Below, in pieces: positions 1 through 10,517 of a stretch of DNA of 24,650 nt. The position numbers were made by a program, and so were the translations under genes. The notes beneath the pieces were generated by a model, which was not told where the DNA came from, made no database searches, and saw nothing but the letters and a program-made list of their open reading frames with translations. The stretch's first letter is position 1. The number at the start of each line of letters is the position of its first letter. Origin of the DNA: Zygophlyctis sp. KS116 (Eukaryota; Chytridiomycota); the NCBI GenBank assembly GCA_054661495.1, contig BAAFSQ010000145.1, forward strand, positions 1 through 24,650. Reading direction: 5' to 3'.

Positions 1-554
1 TTTCCAAGTCTCTTCCTAGTCCAATATTTTCATTTTCATTTGGACTCCTCTGTTTCTTCATAGGAGGAGGTTCCATGACTCTTTTAGGATCAACATCAGG
101 CTCTATTCTCATAATGTTAAAAAGATCCTGTGATTCGTCCGCTGCATCGAAATCACTGTATGGTCTTTTCAATCTATTCGATCTCCCAGATGGGCTTAAA
201 GGTAGGAATTCATAATCGTCTTGACTATCTAAAAATTCAAGAAAATCTTAAGATTAGTTTTAATACCATACCAAGTTTATCTAATTCAGCGTCCAATTCA
301 GTCAATTGTGTATCGTCTCTACTTTGAGGATCTTTTAATTCATGTTGATTTGTATGATATTGAGTAGCATCATTATAATCAGGATCATCCTTTGAGAATA
401 ATTCCATCAGAAACTCTTGATCTTGCGATGTAAATCCTTCATTGACCGATCGGTAGATCTCGTCCGCTTCATCCAATGCATCATCCATGCATACTACTAC
501 TTTCAGGATAAGTATCAGTGCAACATATGTCCATCTCATTAAGTTGGCCTTCAT
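1..554 (-). CDS. Secreted acidic protein of unknown family, 3' end beyond the window
   Basis: Two exons are visible: 272-554, then 1-228, joined across a 43-bp intron (229-271, GT...AG), the longest intron in the window. The second exon is open to the edge, so about 170 codons are seen and the end is missing. The start at 554 is chosen because the hydrophobic core of a signal peptide (about residues 8-21, WTYVALILILKVVVC) follows directly; the ATG at 539 is an alternative. After it the chain is acidic and polar (many D, E, Q). Exon 2 has basic patches, RLKRP and PPMKKQR, that resemble nuclear localisation signals. No conserved domain was recognised. A signal peptide with basic patches could mean a secreted effector or a secretory-pathway protein with processing sites; this is inference. 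The stretch 555-696 upstream is unusually GC-rich and CpG-rich and holds no convincing gene. Confidence 0.6.
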
Positions 555-696
555 GGCTAGATAAAATTTGTTCTTGTGGCACTGCAGATTTTCTCGCGTT
601 TTCAGGGTGTACGATTTCCGTGCGTTTTTCACTTAGAGAAATCGCCTAAACGCGCACACGCGGCACGCACGCGAAACGCCATAATCGCTGTGATAA

Positions 697-1703
697 GCAT
701 CCGCCGCCAAATCAGAGTTAATTCAAGTAAAGGAATTCAAAGAATTTTTGCCATTTCTCTTTAGTCTCGGCGATGAAAGACATGTAAGGTTTACAAAGAA
801 TACTTTTGAAGAGCATTTCCCATTTGCAAACCACATTTGGGTCCAGGAAAGAGGCTGTTCAGATCGACAAGTTCCAAAATATGGTACTTATAGGCAATAT
901 ATATGCCGATGGTCAAATCAGAAGAAAAAAGAATACAAAAAGAAGACGAATAACATAACCAAATGTTACAAGGAGGGTGTTTGTGATGCGAGGTTGACCA
1001 TAAAGTATTATGAAGCAGAACAAGAGTATGAAATTTATCATACAAAGGGAAAGCATCAACATTCACACTCGATTGAGGAGTCTCATGCACGGAAAGTCTG
1101 TACTGGAATTTTGCAACAGGTACATGATCAATCTGCATTGGGTTACAAATCTGAACAAGTTCATAAAGTGGTCTTAAGAATGAATGAGAATACTTATGGT
1201 GATCAATGTAAGTATTTAAATATAAACCATGCCCTTTCATCGAGACAGAGAAACTTTACCTCTATGCAGGAGTCTGACCGACCTAAAGATGATATACAAC
1301 ATGATATCGGAGATGAAATTACAAGCAGCTGACCGAAGCTCAGGCTTACCCTGAATTGGAATTGTTCCCTATGGCATTTCAAGTTCTTATAAGAAATCAA
1401 TTTAATATAGCAGTAAGTAATCTTGAATCTGCGAAATATCAAGTAAGTGGAGCTAAATCGCCTGTATGCCCCTGTCCCTTTTATCAGCAATACTTCTTGC
1501 CGTGCTCTCATATGTTCTTGAAAGATATTTTGGATAAACAGGGCTTCTTTACTGAAAGATGCAAAGAGGATCCACTTAAAGCCAAACGCATGGAAGAATT
1601 TATTATACAAATAGGTTCTCAATTGACTACAGCATTTGATGAAAATAGTTTTCCGCACTGCAAGAGTAAAATATTAACAATTCAATTGAGATGTATATTT
1701 TAA
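697..1703 (+). pseudogene. MULE-type transposase remnant: WRKY-GCM1/FLYWCH-like finger and SWIM finger, no DDE core
   Basis: The first reading frame is open from 697 to a TGA at 1330-1332 but has no in-frame ATG near its beginning. It contains a zinc-finger-like array with cysteines in YICRW, KCY and GVCDAR followed by the HxH in KHQHSH, as in the WRKY-GCM1/FLYWCH fingers at the N-terminus of Mutator-like transposases. A second frame (about 1317-1703) carries a SWIM finger at 1467-1511, pattern CxCx9CxH (CPCPFYQQYFLPCSH), which usually sits C-terminal in the same transposases. The roughly 300-residue DDE catalytic domain expected between them is absent, and the two halves are in different frames. 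I tested short introns and none joins them without a stop. This is most likely an internally deleted, decayed element, and less likely a domesticated DNA-binding gene with missed exons. It ends at 1703, directly against the stop of the opposite-strand bromodomain gene. Confidence 0.65.
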
Positions 1704-3472
1704 TTATTCTTTTTTAAATTGAGCAGGAAAAGATGGTGAGATATCAGAGGATTGTGATGTCCTTCCCATTATATGAGATGGATTGAGGATATGTGACGTG
1801 TTCGTAACTTGACCATTCGCCGCCATCTGAGATAGATTTAAGAATTGAGACGGATTGATTCCTTGAATTTGATTTAATGCCTGAGGACGAATACCATGGG
1901 GAGAACTTATAGCACCTAAATTCATTCCAGGTCTTCCAAATGGTATTCCACTAGAAGCTCTCATAGCTGAGCGCATCTGCTGCATTTGTTGTAATTGTGT
2001 GAGATTCAAAGATGGCATATTAACAGGGGATTGTGAATGAAATGGTTCAGGAGTGCGCTTTGAAAAGTTTGGAATCACACGATTTCCAGAGAAGCCACGA
2101 CTAGCAGAGAGCATAGACTGATTAGGAGCTCCACCAAATTCAGAGGGCGGAGAAATTGAGACCAAGTGCACTAATCTCCTCCGAACTTTTTCCAAAATAG
2201 CCAATTTTTCATTTGAATCCTCTTGAGAAGCAGCAGACTTGACCAATCCTTCCAAATCCTTTAAATTGTCATCTAATACTGACTGAAAAGACGCAGAAGT
2301 TAAAGATTCTTGAAAAGCTGGATTTAAAAAATTTGATACTGGTTTTAATAATGGAGCAATATCAGATGCATCTCTCCTTATATTTTCCATAAAAGAATTC
2401 TCCAAAATTTTTTGAACCTGAAATTCAATTTCATTTAATCTCCCAATAACATCCAACCTTCCTTTTTTAGTCTTTATAACCCTGGAATCTTGATCCACAT
2501 TTTCTCTTTCACTCTTGTCTAATTTCATAACCTCTTGGACTTTTTTTACAATTTGATGACCGTCCTCTGTAATTTCAGATAAAAACTGTTCAATTTTATC
2601 TTTTAAAAAGGGAACATCGACTGCTAATTTCTCTAAACTTGCTGCATAAGTCAACCCTCTCTTATTTCCATAGGTATGATATAGAAAAGAGGCTTCAATC
2701 TTTGATACACACTGTAAATCTGTTGGTTTTGGTGGAGTCCATCCAAAACTTTCTATAAATCATTAAAAATTGAATTTTATACCTGCAAGACTATTCTCTG
2801 AAGGTGCCAAAATAGAATTACAGTAATCAACAGAATAAGAATCTATCAACCTTTGAAATTTGCAAGATTTAAACAATTCTTCCCTATCTAAATCTTTTTC
2901 TAAAATACTTAAAAAAAATATATACTTTTAAATGTTCCATCTTCATTATAAAGCCCTGAAATCAGCTCTTCTAGCGACTCTTTATGATTTTTCTTGCCAT
3001 GAGATACTCTTTTCCGAAGACTCATATCTGATTTTCTCTTTTGTGACTCTGATAAAATTTCTAATAATTCCTGAGAGGAAGCCACAGATTTAGCTTCTCT
3101 CTCAATCAATGGAAACCCATAATTTCCTAATTTATGAGCTTCCTTGTAGTAAATTGTAGATGGTGCATTATATTTTTTAGCATTTGCGATTATTAATTCG
3201 AAATCTGCTTGAAACTCTGAAATTGAAGAATACTGTTCCAATTTTTCAGTCATTGTTGAGAAATCCATTGGATGTGTTATAAAACTTGGATAGTCTGGAA
3301 CTGCTTTAATATCAACCGGAACTTGAAAAAAACCAAAATTGTCCTTTTGCTTTAAACTTGCAAGTATTTTGGTCAGAACGGATAACAAACTTTTTTTTCT
3401 GACTGGTTTATCCTTGACAAACTCATCGTCTTCATTGTAATTGGGGAATTTGACTCGAAGTCTCGTTTCCAT
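1704..3472 (-). CDS. BRD7/BRD9-like bromodomain protein
   Basis: Three exons: 2926-3472, 2783-2899 and 1704-2752. The introns are 26 and 30 bp, and the protein is 570 residues, close to human BRD9 or BRD7. An in-frame TAA lies just upstream of the chosen ATG. The bromodomain is at about residues 30-125, with the ZA-loop segment HPMDFSTM, then FQADFELIIANAKKYN, where N102 is the expected acetyl-lysine-binding asparagine. It ends in a YYKEAHKLGNYGF helix typical of the BRD7/9 branch. The middle is helical, and the C-terminal third (about 400-570) is low complexity, rich in Q, M, N, S and P. BRD7/9 proteins read acetylated histones as subunits of SWI/SNF remodellers; membership in such a complex here is inferred from family. 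The stop abuts the transposase remnant with no spacer. Confidence 0.88.
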
Positions 3473-3540
3473 TCGTAAAGTTTAGGTTCTGTGGCCCTAC
3501 TTATAGTTTCAAGTCAAATGTTGATGCAACTATATGTATT

Positions 3541-4625
3541 TTAAAATGAAATATTTGGTAATCCAATCTCACTCTATTCATAAAATAAAAATAAATACCT
3601 TTATATTTTCTAAATCTATTTCTGTAATTTTTTTAGACTCTGAACACTTGTAAAATCCACAATCTTTAAAATCCTTTAAACATTCCCAACAGAATACATG
3701 TCCACAGTAACAACATTCCATCTTGTTACATCCATCATCTCTCTAGTCTTTAAGAAATTTTAAATTTACAGAAATTATAATCTTACATTTCGGACATGAT
3801 TTTGAATTTTCTAATTTTAAAGATTTACAAGTTTCTGAATGACTCTTGTTTCCACAATAAAAACAATTCCATTCTAGACACTGATGACATTTGATATCTG
3901 GGAAATATTCCAAATGAGAAAATATTAAATCTTGCCAGTTTTTTGGGTCTTTTTCTAATTTAATAAATAAAAGAGATATTTTAGAGCCATCTTTATCTTT
4001 TAAAAGTTTACAAGCGATAGAATGATAAATAGATTTTAGGGATTTTGAACTTTCAAGTTGAGATTTACTAGTACCTAAAAGTTGTAGATCTAATAGAATT
4101 CCTAAATTTTCAAAGTGTTTCCAGAGTTGATTTACTAGTGCACTTCTTTCCTTTTCTTTAAAAAGAGGTGTATCTCCAATTGAAATTTCAGAATCACAGT
4201 TGAAACAAGACCTTTTGGGTGATTTATAGGGAGAATTGAATTTCTCATACAAATCATAAACTTTTGAATCTACAAGCTGATTTTAACAAAAGTTAAAGTA
4301 CCTGAGACCATGTTTCCTTTGGAATAATAATAGAACATACCGGACATTTGACTTTTAGCATAACTAGTCCCCAAGAGTTTGTAACCAGACAATTGACATA
4401 AGTTTCAAAACATTCTCGACAAAACTGATCTTTACATTCCTTAATAATTATAATAGTAGTAATTACAGGAAGACAAAAATCTAGTCCTCTATCATAGCAT
4501 ATTGAGCATTTGTAGAAATATTCTTCCATTTTGACTCTATTCAAGAGAATTATGAGTAAAATCAATACAGTACAAGAAAGAATAAATATAATCTCTGGAA
4601 AAATGAGTTTCAATAGGCTTTTCAT
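3541..4625 (-). CDS. RBR-type E3 ubiquitin ligase with N-terminal membrane segment
   Basis: Four exons: 4302-4625, 3770-4276, 3599-3742 and 3541-3573. Introns are 25, 27 and 25 bp; the protein is 335 residues. Order of parts: a hydrophobic segment (about residues 8-29), RING1 starting at C40-x2-C43 with CKDQFCREC and CPVC, an in-between-RING domain (CHQCLEWNCFYCG and following), and RING2 starting CPKC. The catalytic cysteine of the RING-HECT hybrid mechanism is expected in the GCNKM motif and is present as C282, followed by CCYCGHVFCWEC. In RING1 the position usually held by His or Cys after the third ligand appears to be Asp (CKD). RBR ligases take ubiquitin from an E2 onto this cysteine before transfer to substrate. 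The N-terminal membrane segment would place the enzyme on a membrane with the rings in the cytosol. Substrate and subfamily were not identified. Confidence 0.85.
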
Positions 4626-4711
4626 GAGCTACAAGTATTGAGAAAAGTCTACTTATGGCACTTAACTCATAAGAAATGAATTATAATAGAAACTTTATTT
4701 ATTCAACTATT

Positions 4712-7640
4712 CTATAAAATCACTAAATATACCTTTATAGGATGGTTCTTTTGATAATCTCTTAAAAATAACTCTTCATTGATTTTTTCAGCCTGATGGT
4801 TAGTAAAGAAGAATACCTGTTCTGCATTAGAAATTATTTGTTGTTGTTTAGTCTTAATAAATGAAATTTTCCCCTGGATATGAGTTCTAGACTGATCAAA
4901 CAGATCTTGATCTGGTGTGATAGGACGCATTCTTTCGAAATCTAATTCTTTATAGTTTTCTTCCCAGACTTGTCCGATTTTTAAGTCCAGGTATTTAGAA
5001 ATCTAAAATAAATAAATCTTGAATTACAAATATTAATTTGACTTGTTGTGATTGATCTAGATTATCAACAAGTCTTTCATATCCTAATTTTGAAAATATG
5101 GAATAGATTTTTGCTCTAAAGTTTTCTGAAATTTCTTCAATGGTTCTTCCATTAATAGAAGGAACAGTAAAGTCTCGCTGAATTTTAGTTTAGAGAGATA
5201 CCTTGGGTTGATTTTCTCCTGCCAACGGGTCTAAAGATTCTATTAAACTACCATCAGGACAACTTTTGATTCCCAATTTAGCTTCTTCAATATTCCATAA
5301 CTTGATTAGTAAATTTGAGATTCCAAATTCACAATTGGAATTAGATTTCCATTCAAAACAGTGATATATTGCCTACTCGTAAATAAGAGATTTGTACTTT
5401 TGGATTTTCTAAAAGGTCTAAAAGACATCCAAGAATATGTTTTTGAACAGTCACAGATTCTTTTTCTAGTAAATTCAACAATGAAAAAATTCCTATTATT
5501 AAGAGTCACCAATAGTACCCAAAGATTGTAATAAGGTCTCTTCATTCAGAGAATTACCACAGACGCATCCCCATAAGCATTCAATTAATGCAATTAGCAT
5601 ATCTTCTTTTTCTTTTTTTCTTGGCGAATCAAAGCTAGGATAAATAGGGCAAATATTACTTTATCAAGGGAATGACACATTTTACCCCGTTAGTTTTTCC
5701 AAAAGCAATCTTATTATCCTTGCTCCCAAAACATAGAGACCCACATGTTATTAATGCTACTCTCCAGCAATCTAACGTATACGTTGGATTTCCTATAATA
5801 TCTATAATTTAATTTTCAAAATCTACCTGAAAGAATTGGAAATACTCCAAAGTTTCCAAATTGTTTTTTGGAAGTCCCTGGAAGCAATTCTGAGATATTG
5901 AGAATAAGTTGGATAGTAGCTTCTATGAGCCCAAATATTTCACGCTTTGTATATACTTCAATCAATTCCATATCCTTTGGTAGACAAACATGCTTTAAAA
6001 ATTTTGTAATTAAATTAATTGAATCTGATTCTAAAACTTCATCGATCACCTTTGGAAGAATATCATTCAATAGTCCGATTATCTAATATTAATAATCGCC
6101 TACATACTTGAAATTGTATGTTTCTCAACTGATGAGGCGTCCAATGATCAAGAATCGGGTGATTTGTTTCTATATCCAGATATGTTAGGCAAAATTGAAT
6201 AAGACCATTCTAAACTTAAAATAATGAAAAGCTTACATTCAAAAAAACTCTTAGAACGTCCTCGTTCTTGCAAACATTTCTACACAATTCAATCATAAGT
6301 TTTTTGAATTCATAATCCTCTTGCTCTCTTGACTGATATTAATTTTAGCAAATAATATACAAAAATCAAATGTGAAACATCAGGATGATCTATATCTAAT
6401 TCTATATGAACCATAAATAAACTGATTGACTCAACAAACCCGATTTCCAAAAATTTCAATACATAATCTGAATACAGGACACCGATTTGATTAAATATGA
6501 TCAAAATTTCATTTCTTAACTGCTTTTCTGTTTGCCGATTTCCATTGATCAAGAAATGTTCAAAAAGTATTTTTAAAACTGTTAACGACTCTACAGTCCC
6601 TAATATGGCGGCCATTTCTTTTCCATGGTTCGAGCTTAGTAAATTCCATATTATTTCAATCGCTACAAAAACAACATAATCATTTGAAGAATCTCGTAAA
6701 ACATCATTGAGAAGATCGGCAGTACCATCTAGAACTTAATAACAAATAATTACGTGATATAAAATGAGCTGAACACTTTTCAAACTTTGAAAGTCTTCTT
6801 AAAGTTCTTAAAACAGATGCTTGATGCGATGGAGTTTTGAGATATTGGTACGCTTGAGTCAAGCCTTCAATAGCCATACTTGACAATTTAATAAAATATT
6901 CTAACCTTTCTTCTGCTGAGCATACTTGTACCGCCGCTAGATCTACTTTATGATATTTTGTGCGATCATCATGGGTTGGAATTGGAGGAATCGGAGTCGA
7001 TAGACTAAATTGAATTTCAAAACTCGGTTTAACTTTGCCGCCTCCACATAATGAATATATTGCCTTTATTTAAAATATTAAAAATCATACATTTGCTATT
7101 GCATCAATCGCTAATTCATGATCATAAAGAGTCAGTTGAGCTAATGCATTGATAATATCTCTTATTTGCCATTTTAAGCCTGGGCTATCTGTAAAATCAG
7201 ATGGTAATTCGATTGGCGCCCTATTAAAATAAGTATTAAAACTTACGAGAAAAGTGCCACAAATTTTGGAATTGAATCCAACAATACTTTTCCTCCGTCA
7301 TCAATTCTTTTTTTTAGTATTTTTAAAACTCGAAGTAAGTCATTCAGATCTGAGACTGGCTATGAAATAAATTGACAAAAATTACAATTCCGGACACTAA
7401 AATCCTAGACATTTTATCTAAGACCGATGCATGCCGATCATACAAGATTCTTGTATATTTCCCATCCAAAAGCTCAATGATCTTATCGTATTGAATACAT
7501 TTTGGGGGATTGGAAGATTCTCTAAAACTTGGAACTACTTTTGCCATCTTTACTACACTTGGCAATGGAAATTTTGCCGATGACTTCTCAAGAGCAACGT
7601 GCAATTCCTTTGGTATGTTTACAGCTAAACTGGTCCCCAT
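4712..7640 (-). CDS. CFAP69: Cilia- and flagella-associated protein 69
   Basis: Sixteen exons: 7386-7640, 7247-7359, 7091-7220, 6906-7063, 6754-6878, 6361-6728, 6237-6332, 6108-6209, 5827-6082, 5660-5801, 5519-5634, 5398-5492, 5202-5372, 5028-5177, 4817-5002 and 4712-4792. The introns are 24-28 bp. The spliced product is 847 residues against about 940 in human. Recognition rests on collinear similarity to animal CFAP69 recalled from knowledge: QLRNEILII, the EDYEFKKLMIELCRN block, NLLIKLWNIEEAKLGIK, RAKIYSIFSKLGYE, and LDLKIGQVWEENYKELDFERMRPIT. The fold is armadillo-like helical repeats. In animals it supports flagellar and ciliary axoneme structure. Two splice choices are uncertain. Intron 9 may end at 5802 or 5793 (9 bp, both in frame). 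The last exon either stops at 4712, or a 21-bp intron (4712-4732) leads to a stop at 4703. Its presence implies a motile cilium. Confidence 0.88.
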
Positions 7641-7689
7641 TTTTATTATTTTTTAAAAGTGGACTACATCATTGCGGCATTCTCCGAAG

Positions 7690-7697
7690 TGACGTCA
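7690..7697. promoter_or_regulatory. Perfect CRE palindrome TGACGTCA upstream of CFAP69
   Basis: The 8-bp ATF/CREB consensus TGACGTCA lies 50 bp upstream of the CFAP69 start, inside the 109-bp gap (7641-7749) between THO1 and CFAP69. An 8-bp palindrome is not expected often in a short AT-rich gap, but one occurrence is weak evidence. No RFX-type X-box was seen there. Confidence 0.3.
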
Positions 7698-7749
7698 ATT
7701 AGTAGTATCTAAATTTTTGACTTCTTACCATTTTCCTATAATTTCAGAA

Positions 7750-8413
7750 TCATTTTAAAAACACCTCTAGTCCAAATCTTTCTAACCTTTTCCTCTTCAA
7801 TTCATCCATTTGCGAAACCTGAATCACCTTTTCAACGACTGGATTAATAATCCCAAATCTTTCCTGTCTTTTTAATAAGATATCCTATGATAAATCCTGT
7901 AAGAAACTTTACAACAGATTCATTTTTTAAAATTCCCAAACTACTATTATCATTTTTAACAGATTTCTCCATTATAGTTGGCGATTTAACCGTACTCTTC
8001 TCAGTCTTTTTCTCTGGCTGAATCTTGTCAGGAATACCAAACCTTTTTGCCCTCTCATTCTTTTTCTCTTCGTCTGTTTTAGCAGTCAATGATTTTATCG
8101 ACGATGACGGAGAAACTGCAGATGACGCCAGAGTTGTTGATTCAGTCGCAGATGTATTCAGAACCAAATTCGATAAAGTGCCCGCAACAGCACTATTAGC
8201 TATTGGTTTAGCAGCAGATTCCTGAGGTTTCTCAGTTTCCTTTGCTGGATTTGGCTGATTTTCCATTGAAAACGTTAATAAACGAGCAATTAATTCTTCC
8301 TTTTTGCCGCTAGATAATAAAGAATGTTTGGATAGTTCTATGATTAAAATTTAGGAATTACCAGCCTTCAATTCAGAGACTTTTAGTTTTTTAAGATTAG
8401 CTTCAGAGTACAT
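7750..8413 (-). CDS. THO1: SAP-domain mRNA export factor, THO1/SARNP family
   Basis: Three exons: 8362-8413, 7913-8337 and 7750-7884. The introns are 24 and 28 bp; the protein is 203 residues, near the 210 of human SARNP. An N-terminal SAP domain (about residues 5-38, LKKLKVSELKAELSK ... KKEELIARLL) is split by the first intron. A Ser/Thr/Ala-rich linker follows. The second half has three copies of the RAxRFG-type motif that marks the family: RAKRFGIP, KRQERFGI and KRLERFGL. The second and third appear only after removing intron 2, which strongly supports that splice. THO1/SARNP binds nucleic acid and the DEAD-box export ATPase (Sub2/UAP56) in mRNP assembly. An optional further intron with a weak gtgttt donor would give a tail ending about 40 bp further on. 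It is 28 bp downstream of the ASTE1 stop on the same strand. Confidence 0.88.
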
Positions 8414-8441
8414 GGTCTCAAAAAACGACACGAAAACACTT

Positions 8442-9989
8442 TTACAAACACGAAATTTGATCTTTTGATGCATCCATAATCAATTCTTTTACAAGAACAA
8501 AATTCTTATACATTTGATCATAACCAACCATTCCACTCAAAACCTTTTGTACTGATGCACCTTTGCGAGTCATTGTTAAATTATGATAAATTAGACTTGG
8601 TTCTAAAAGTCTAAAGCTAGAATTCACATCAAAAGGATTGACTAGAGGCCATATAGATTGTTGAAAAAGATGAAATGTAAATAATAAAGTCTGCATTTGT
8701 GCCTTTAAGTGAATGAATGATGGTGTTTTAGATAATGCTTTAGATTTTAGTCCAGGATTAGAGTTTGTTTTAGAGTTTGAATTATTCCAAGAAATAACAG
8801 CAGAGAGAATCAATGAGTTTAATTGAAAATCTAAAATTGGAGTTTCCTTGTTGTAAAGGTAATCAACCAGAGATTTTAAGCATGCAGCAAATACTTGAAA
8901 TTGAGATGGAATTTTTAGTACTAATTCGTAATCTAGCCCAAAAGATTTAAAGAGAAAATTGTAAGAGGTGTCTTTTGTAGATTGTCCTTGAACTTTAAAT
9001 GTTTTTGGTGTAAATTTCGCTCCTCTTCTACAATACTCTGTAATAATAGTATCTTTTACAAATAGAAAAGAGTATAAATTTTGTCTAATCTGTAAAGAGA
9101 CATCCCATGCAGACTCTTTTCTAACATTTTCAAGTAAATTTCCACACCAAAATACTTTATGATGTAATAATTTCAATAATGAAGGATCTAGTCTTCCTTG
9201 ACTTGCAGACAAAGTAAAATCCTGATCTTTACAAAATTGATACTGTATAGATTTAGGAATATTATACTGGGCAACTGCATTTTGAAATTCCAAAGAATTA
9301 TTTACTGGAGTATTACAACTTTTTAATCTAGAAGCCCAATACTTTATTCTACAAGTCTTTTTAGATTTTGTGTATGGAGGATCTACTCCTGTAAATAAAT
9401 CATTTCCTACTAAAACAGCAAAATAAGGTAGATTTTGTATAGAAATCCCCAACATTTGTGCAATTTCCTTGATTTTTATACATTTTCCTGAAATCATTTT
9501 TGAAGAGACTGTTAAATGACTCAATGGTATATAACCTAGAGTATCATAAATATAAAAATCTGAATCATTTGAGAGTATATATGCATCATGTTTTCTAGCC
9601 AAATGAGCAATAGTTTCATCTGCTTCACCGGGAGCAATTAGAAAATCTACTCCCATCCTTGTAAAAAGAAGAGTCATGATTGACAAAAGTCCCAATGGAA
9701 TCCAAGATGATTTTAAAATATTTGATGCTCTAGATATCTGTGTTGGTAATTTTTCCAATTTACTTTCTCCATCAAAGACCCAAATACATTTGATTTTAGA
9801 TAAATTGTATTGAAAGTTGAGTATCAAACTTATACATTCTTGTAAATCATCATTATTACAAGACAAATAGTAAAAGATTGCATTGGCATCAACAATCCAA
9901 ATTTCATTACAAGGAGAATCTATAGTAAACCAATTACCTATTGAAGGATAATTAGTGTCAATGTAATCTGATAATGATCTAATGCCCAT
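8442..9989 (-). CDS. Asteroid/XPG-like structure-specific nuclease
   Basis: A single exon of 515 codons with no intron. The N-terminus MGIRSL is the hallmark start of the XPG/FEN1/Asteroid superfamily and fixes the start codon. [10 protein letters not shown] provides the first acidic residue of the XPG N-domain. The internal domain has the PGEADE motif and [10 protein letters not shown], with the acidic residues that bind catalytic metals. The SNDSDF form is typical of the Asteroid branch (human ASTE1, 679 residues). ASTE1 is a single-strand DNA endonuclease linked to double-strand-break end processing in animals; the role here is inferred. The C-terminal half is family-specific and was not resolved further. 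Its start codon lies inside the 3' end of the NEDD8 coding region (11-bp overlap, different frame), so no separate promoter space exists. Confidence 0.82.
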   Translation of the reverse strand: MGIRSLSDYIDTNYPSIGNWFTIDSPCNEIWIVDANAIFYYLSCNNDDLQECISLILNFQYNLSKIKCIWVFDGESKLEKLPTQISRASNILKSSWIPLGLLSIMTLLFTRMGVDFLIAPGEADETIAHLARKHDAYILSNDSDFYIYDTLGYIPLSHLTVSSKMISGKCIKIKEIAQMLGISIQNLPYFAVLVGNDLFTGVDPPYTKSKKTCRIKYWASRLKSCNTPVNNSLEFQNAVAQYNIPKSIQYQFCKDQDFTLSASQGRLDPSLLKLLHHKVFWCGNLLENVRKESAWDVSLQIRQNLYSFLFVKDTIITEYCRRGAKFTPKTFKVQGQSTKDTSYNFLFKSFGLDYELVLKIPSQFQVFAACLKSLVDYLYNKETPILDFQLNSLILSAVISWNNSNSKTNSNPGLKSKALSKTPSFIHLKAQMQTLLFTFHLFQQSIWPLVNPFDVNSSFRLLEPSLIYHNLTMTRKGASVQKVLSGMVGYDQMYKNFVLVKELIMDASKDQISCL

Positions 9990-10345
9990 TTATTACAAAT
10001 TCTTTGTAAAAATTTCCACCTCTGAGAGCAAGAACCAAATGTAGCACAGAGCCACCTTCAATTCCCAAATCAGATGCAGTTCTCTCATCAGACATTTGTT
10101 TTCCTCCAAAAATAAGACTATAGTAAATTCCACTATTTAATACCGTTGCTGAGCAGGAGGAATACCTTCTTTTTCTTCAACTCTCTCTTTAATACGTATT
10201 ACCTATAATTTAATCCTTAAATTTACAGAATCACTGGGTTCAATATCTAATTCAATCTAGGAATTAGTTTTTAAAATTGCATACTTCTTTTCCGGTAAGA
10301 GTCTATATTTAAGAGAATTAAAATTACCTTTACTTTGATGAGCAT
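9979..10345 (-). CDS. NEDD8: NEDD8 (RUB1) ubiquitin-like modifier
   Basis: Five exons: 10328-10345, 10285-10302, 10227-10256, 10144-10202 and 9979-10117. The introns are 25, 28, 24 and 26 bp; the product is 87 residues. It begins MLIKVKTLTGKE and continues [18 protein letters not shown], then ends LVLALRGG with an 11-residue tail. Ala at position 72, where ubiquitin has Arg, marks NEDD8 and directs it to the NEDD8 E1 rather than UBA1. The tail after Gly-Gly must be removed by a protease. NEDD8 is attached to cullins and activates SCF-type ligases. Two exons are only 18 bp (six codons) each. The reading frame is open for about 37 codons upstream of the ATG, but without another ATG. The stop TAG (9979-9981) is inside the ASTE1 gene. 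Confidence 0.95.
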
Positions 10346-10517
10346 TTGTACGGGTGGCCCTTGAACACTGGTTACAATGACTTGTGAAATACTACAGTTG
10401 TCTTGATAGAGTACAAATCCATCATGATCAGTTGCATTATGATTTCTTTAGAGATTCTACTGATTTCTTTGAATAAAATAAATTATTGGTGAAATCCACG
10501 ATAATAACTGATACGCG
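10346..10517. promoter_or_regulatory. Divergent intergenic region between NEDD8 and cytochrome c peroxidase
   Basis: These 172 bp separate two head-to-head genes and must hold both promoters. No recognisable factor site was seen. A short repeated string gatttcttt occurs twice (about 10441-10480). On the minus strand a 21-codon ATG frame lies upstream of NEDD8 and could act as an upstream ORF. Confidence 0.4.

Noticed and set aside
576-764. Plus-strand 62-codon frame in the GC-rich gap after the first gene
   Set aside because: It starts at GTG, has no recognisable protein features and overlaps the beginning of the transposase remnant in another frame.
1208-1328. Intron that would join the two halves of the transposase remnant
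   Set aside because: The GTAAGT donor at 1208 combined with each acceptor up to 1328 gives an immediate stop or the wrong phase, so a frame break is the simpler reading.
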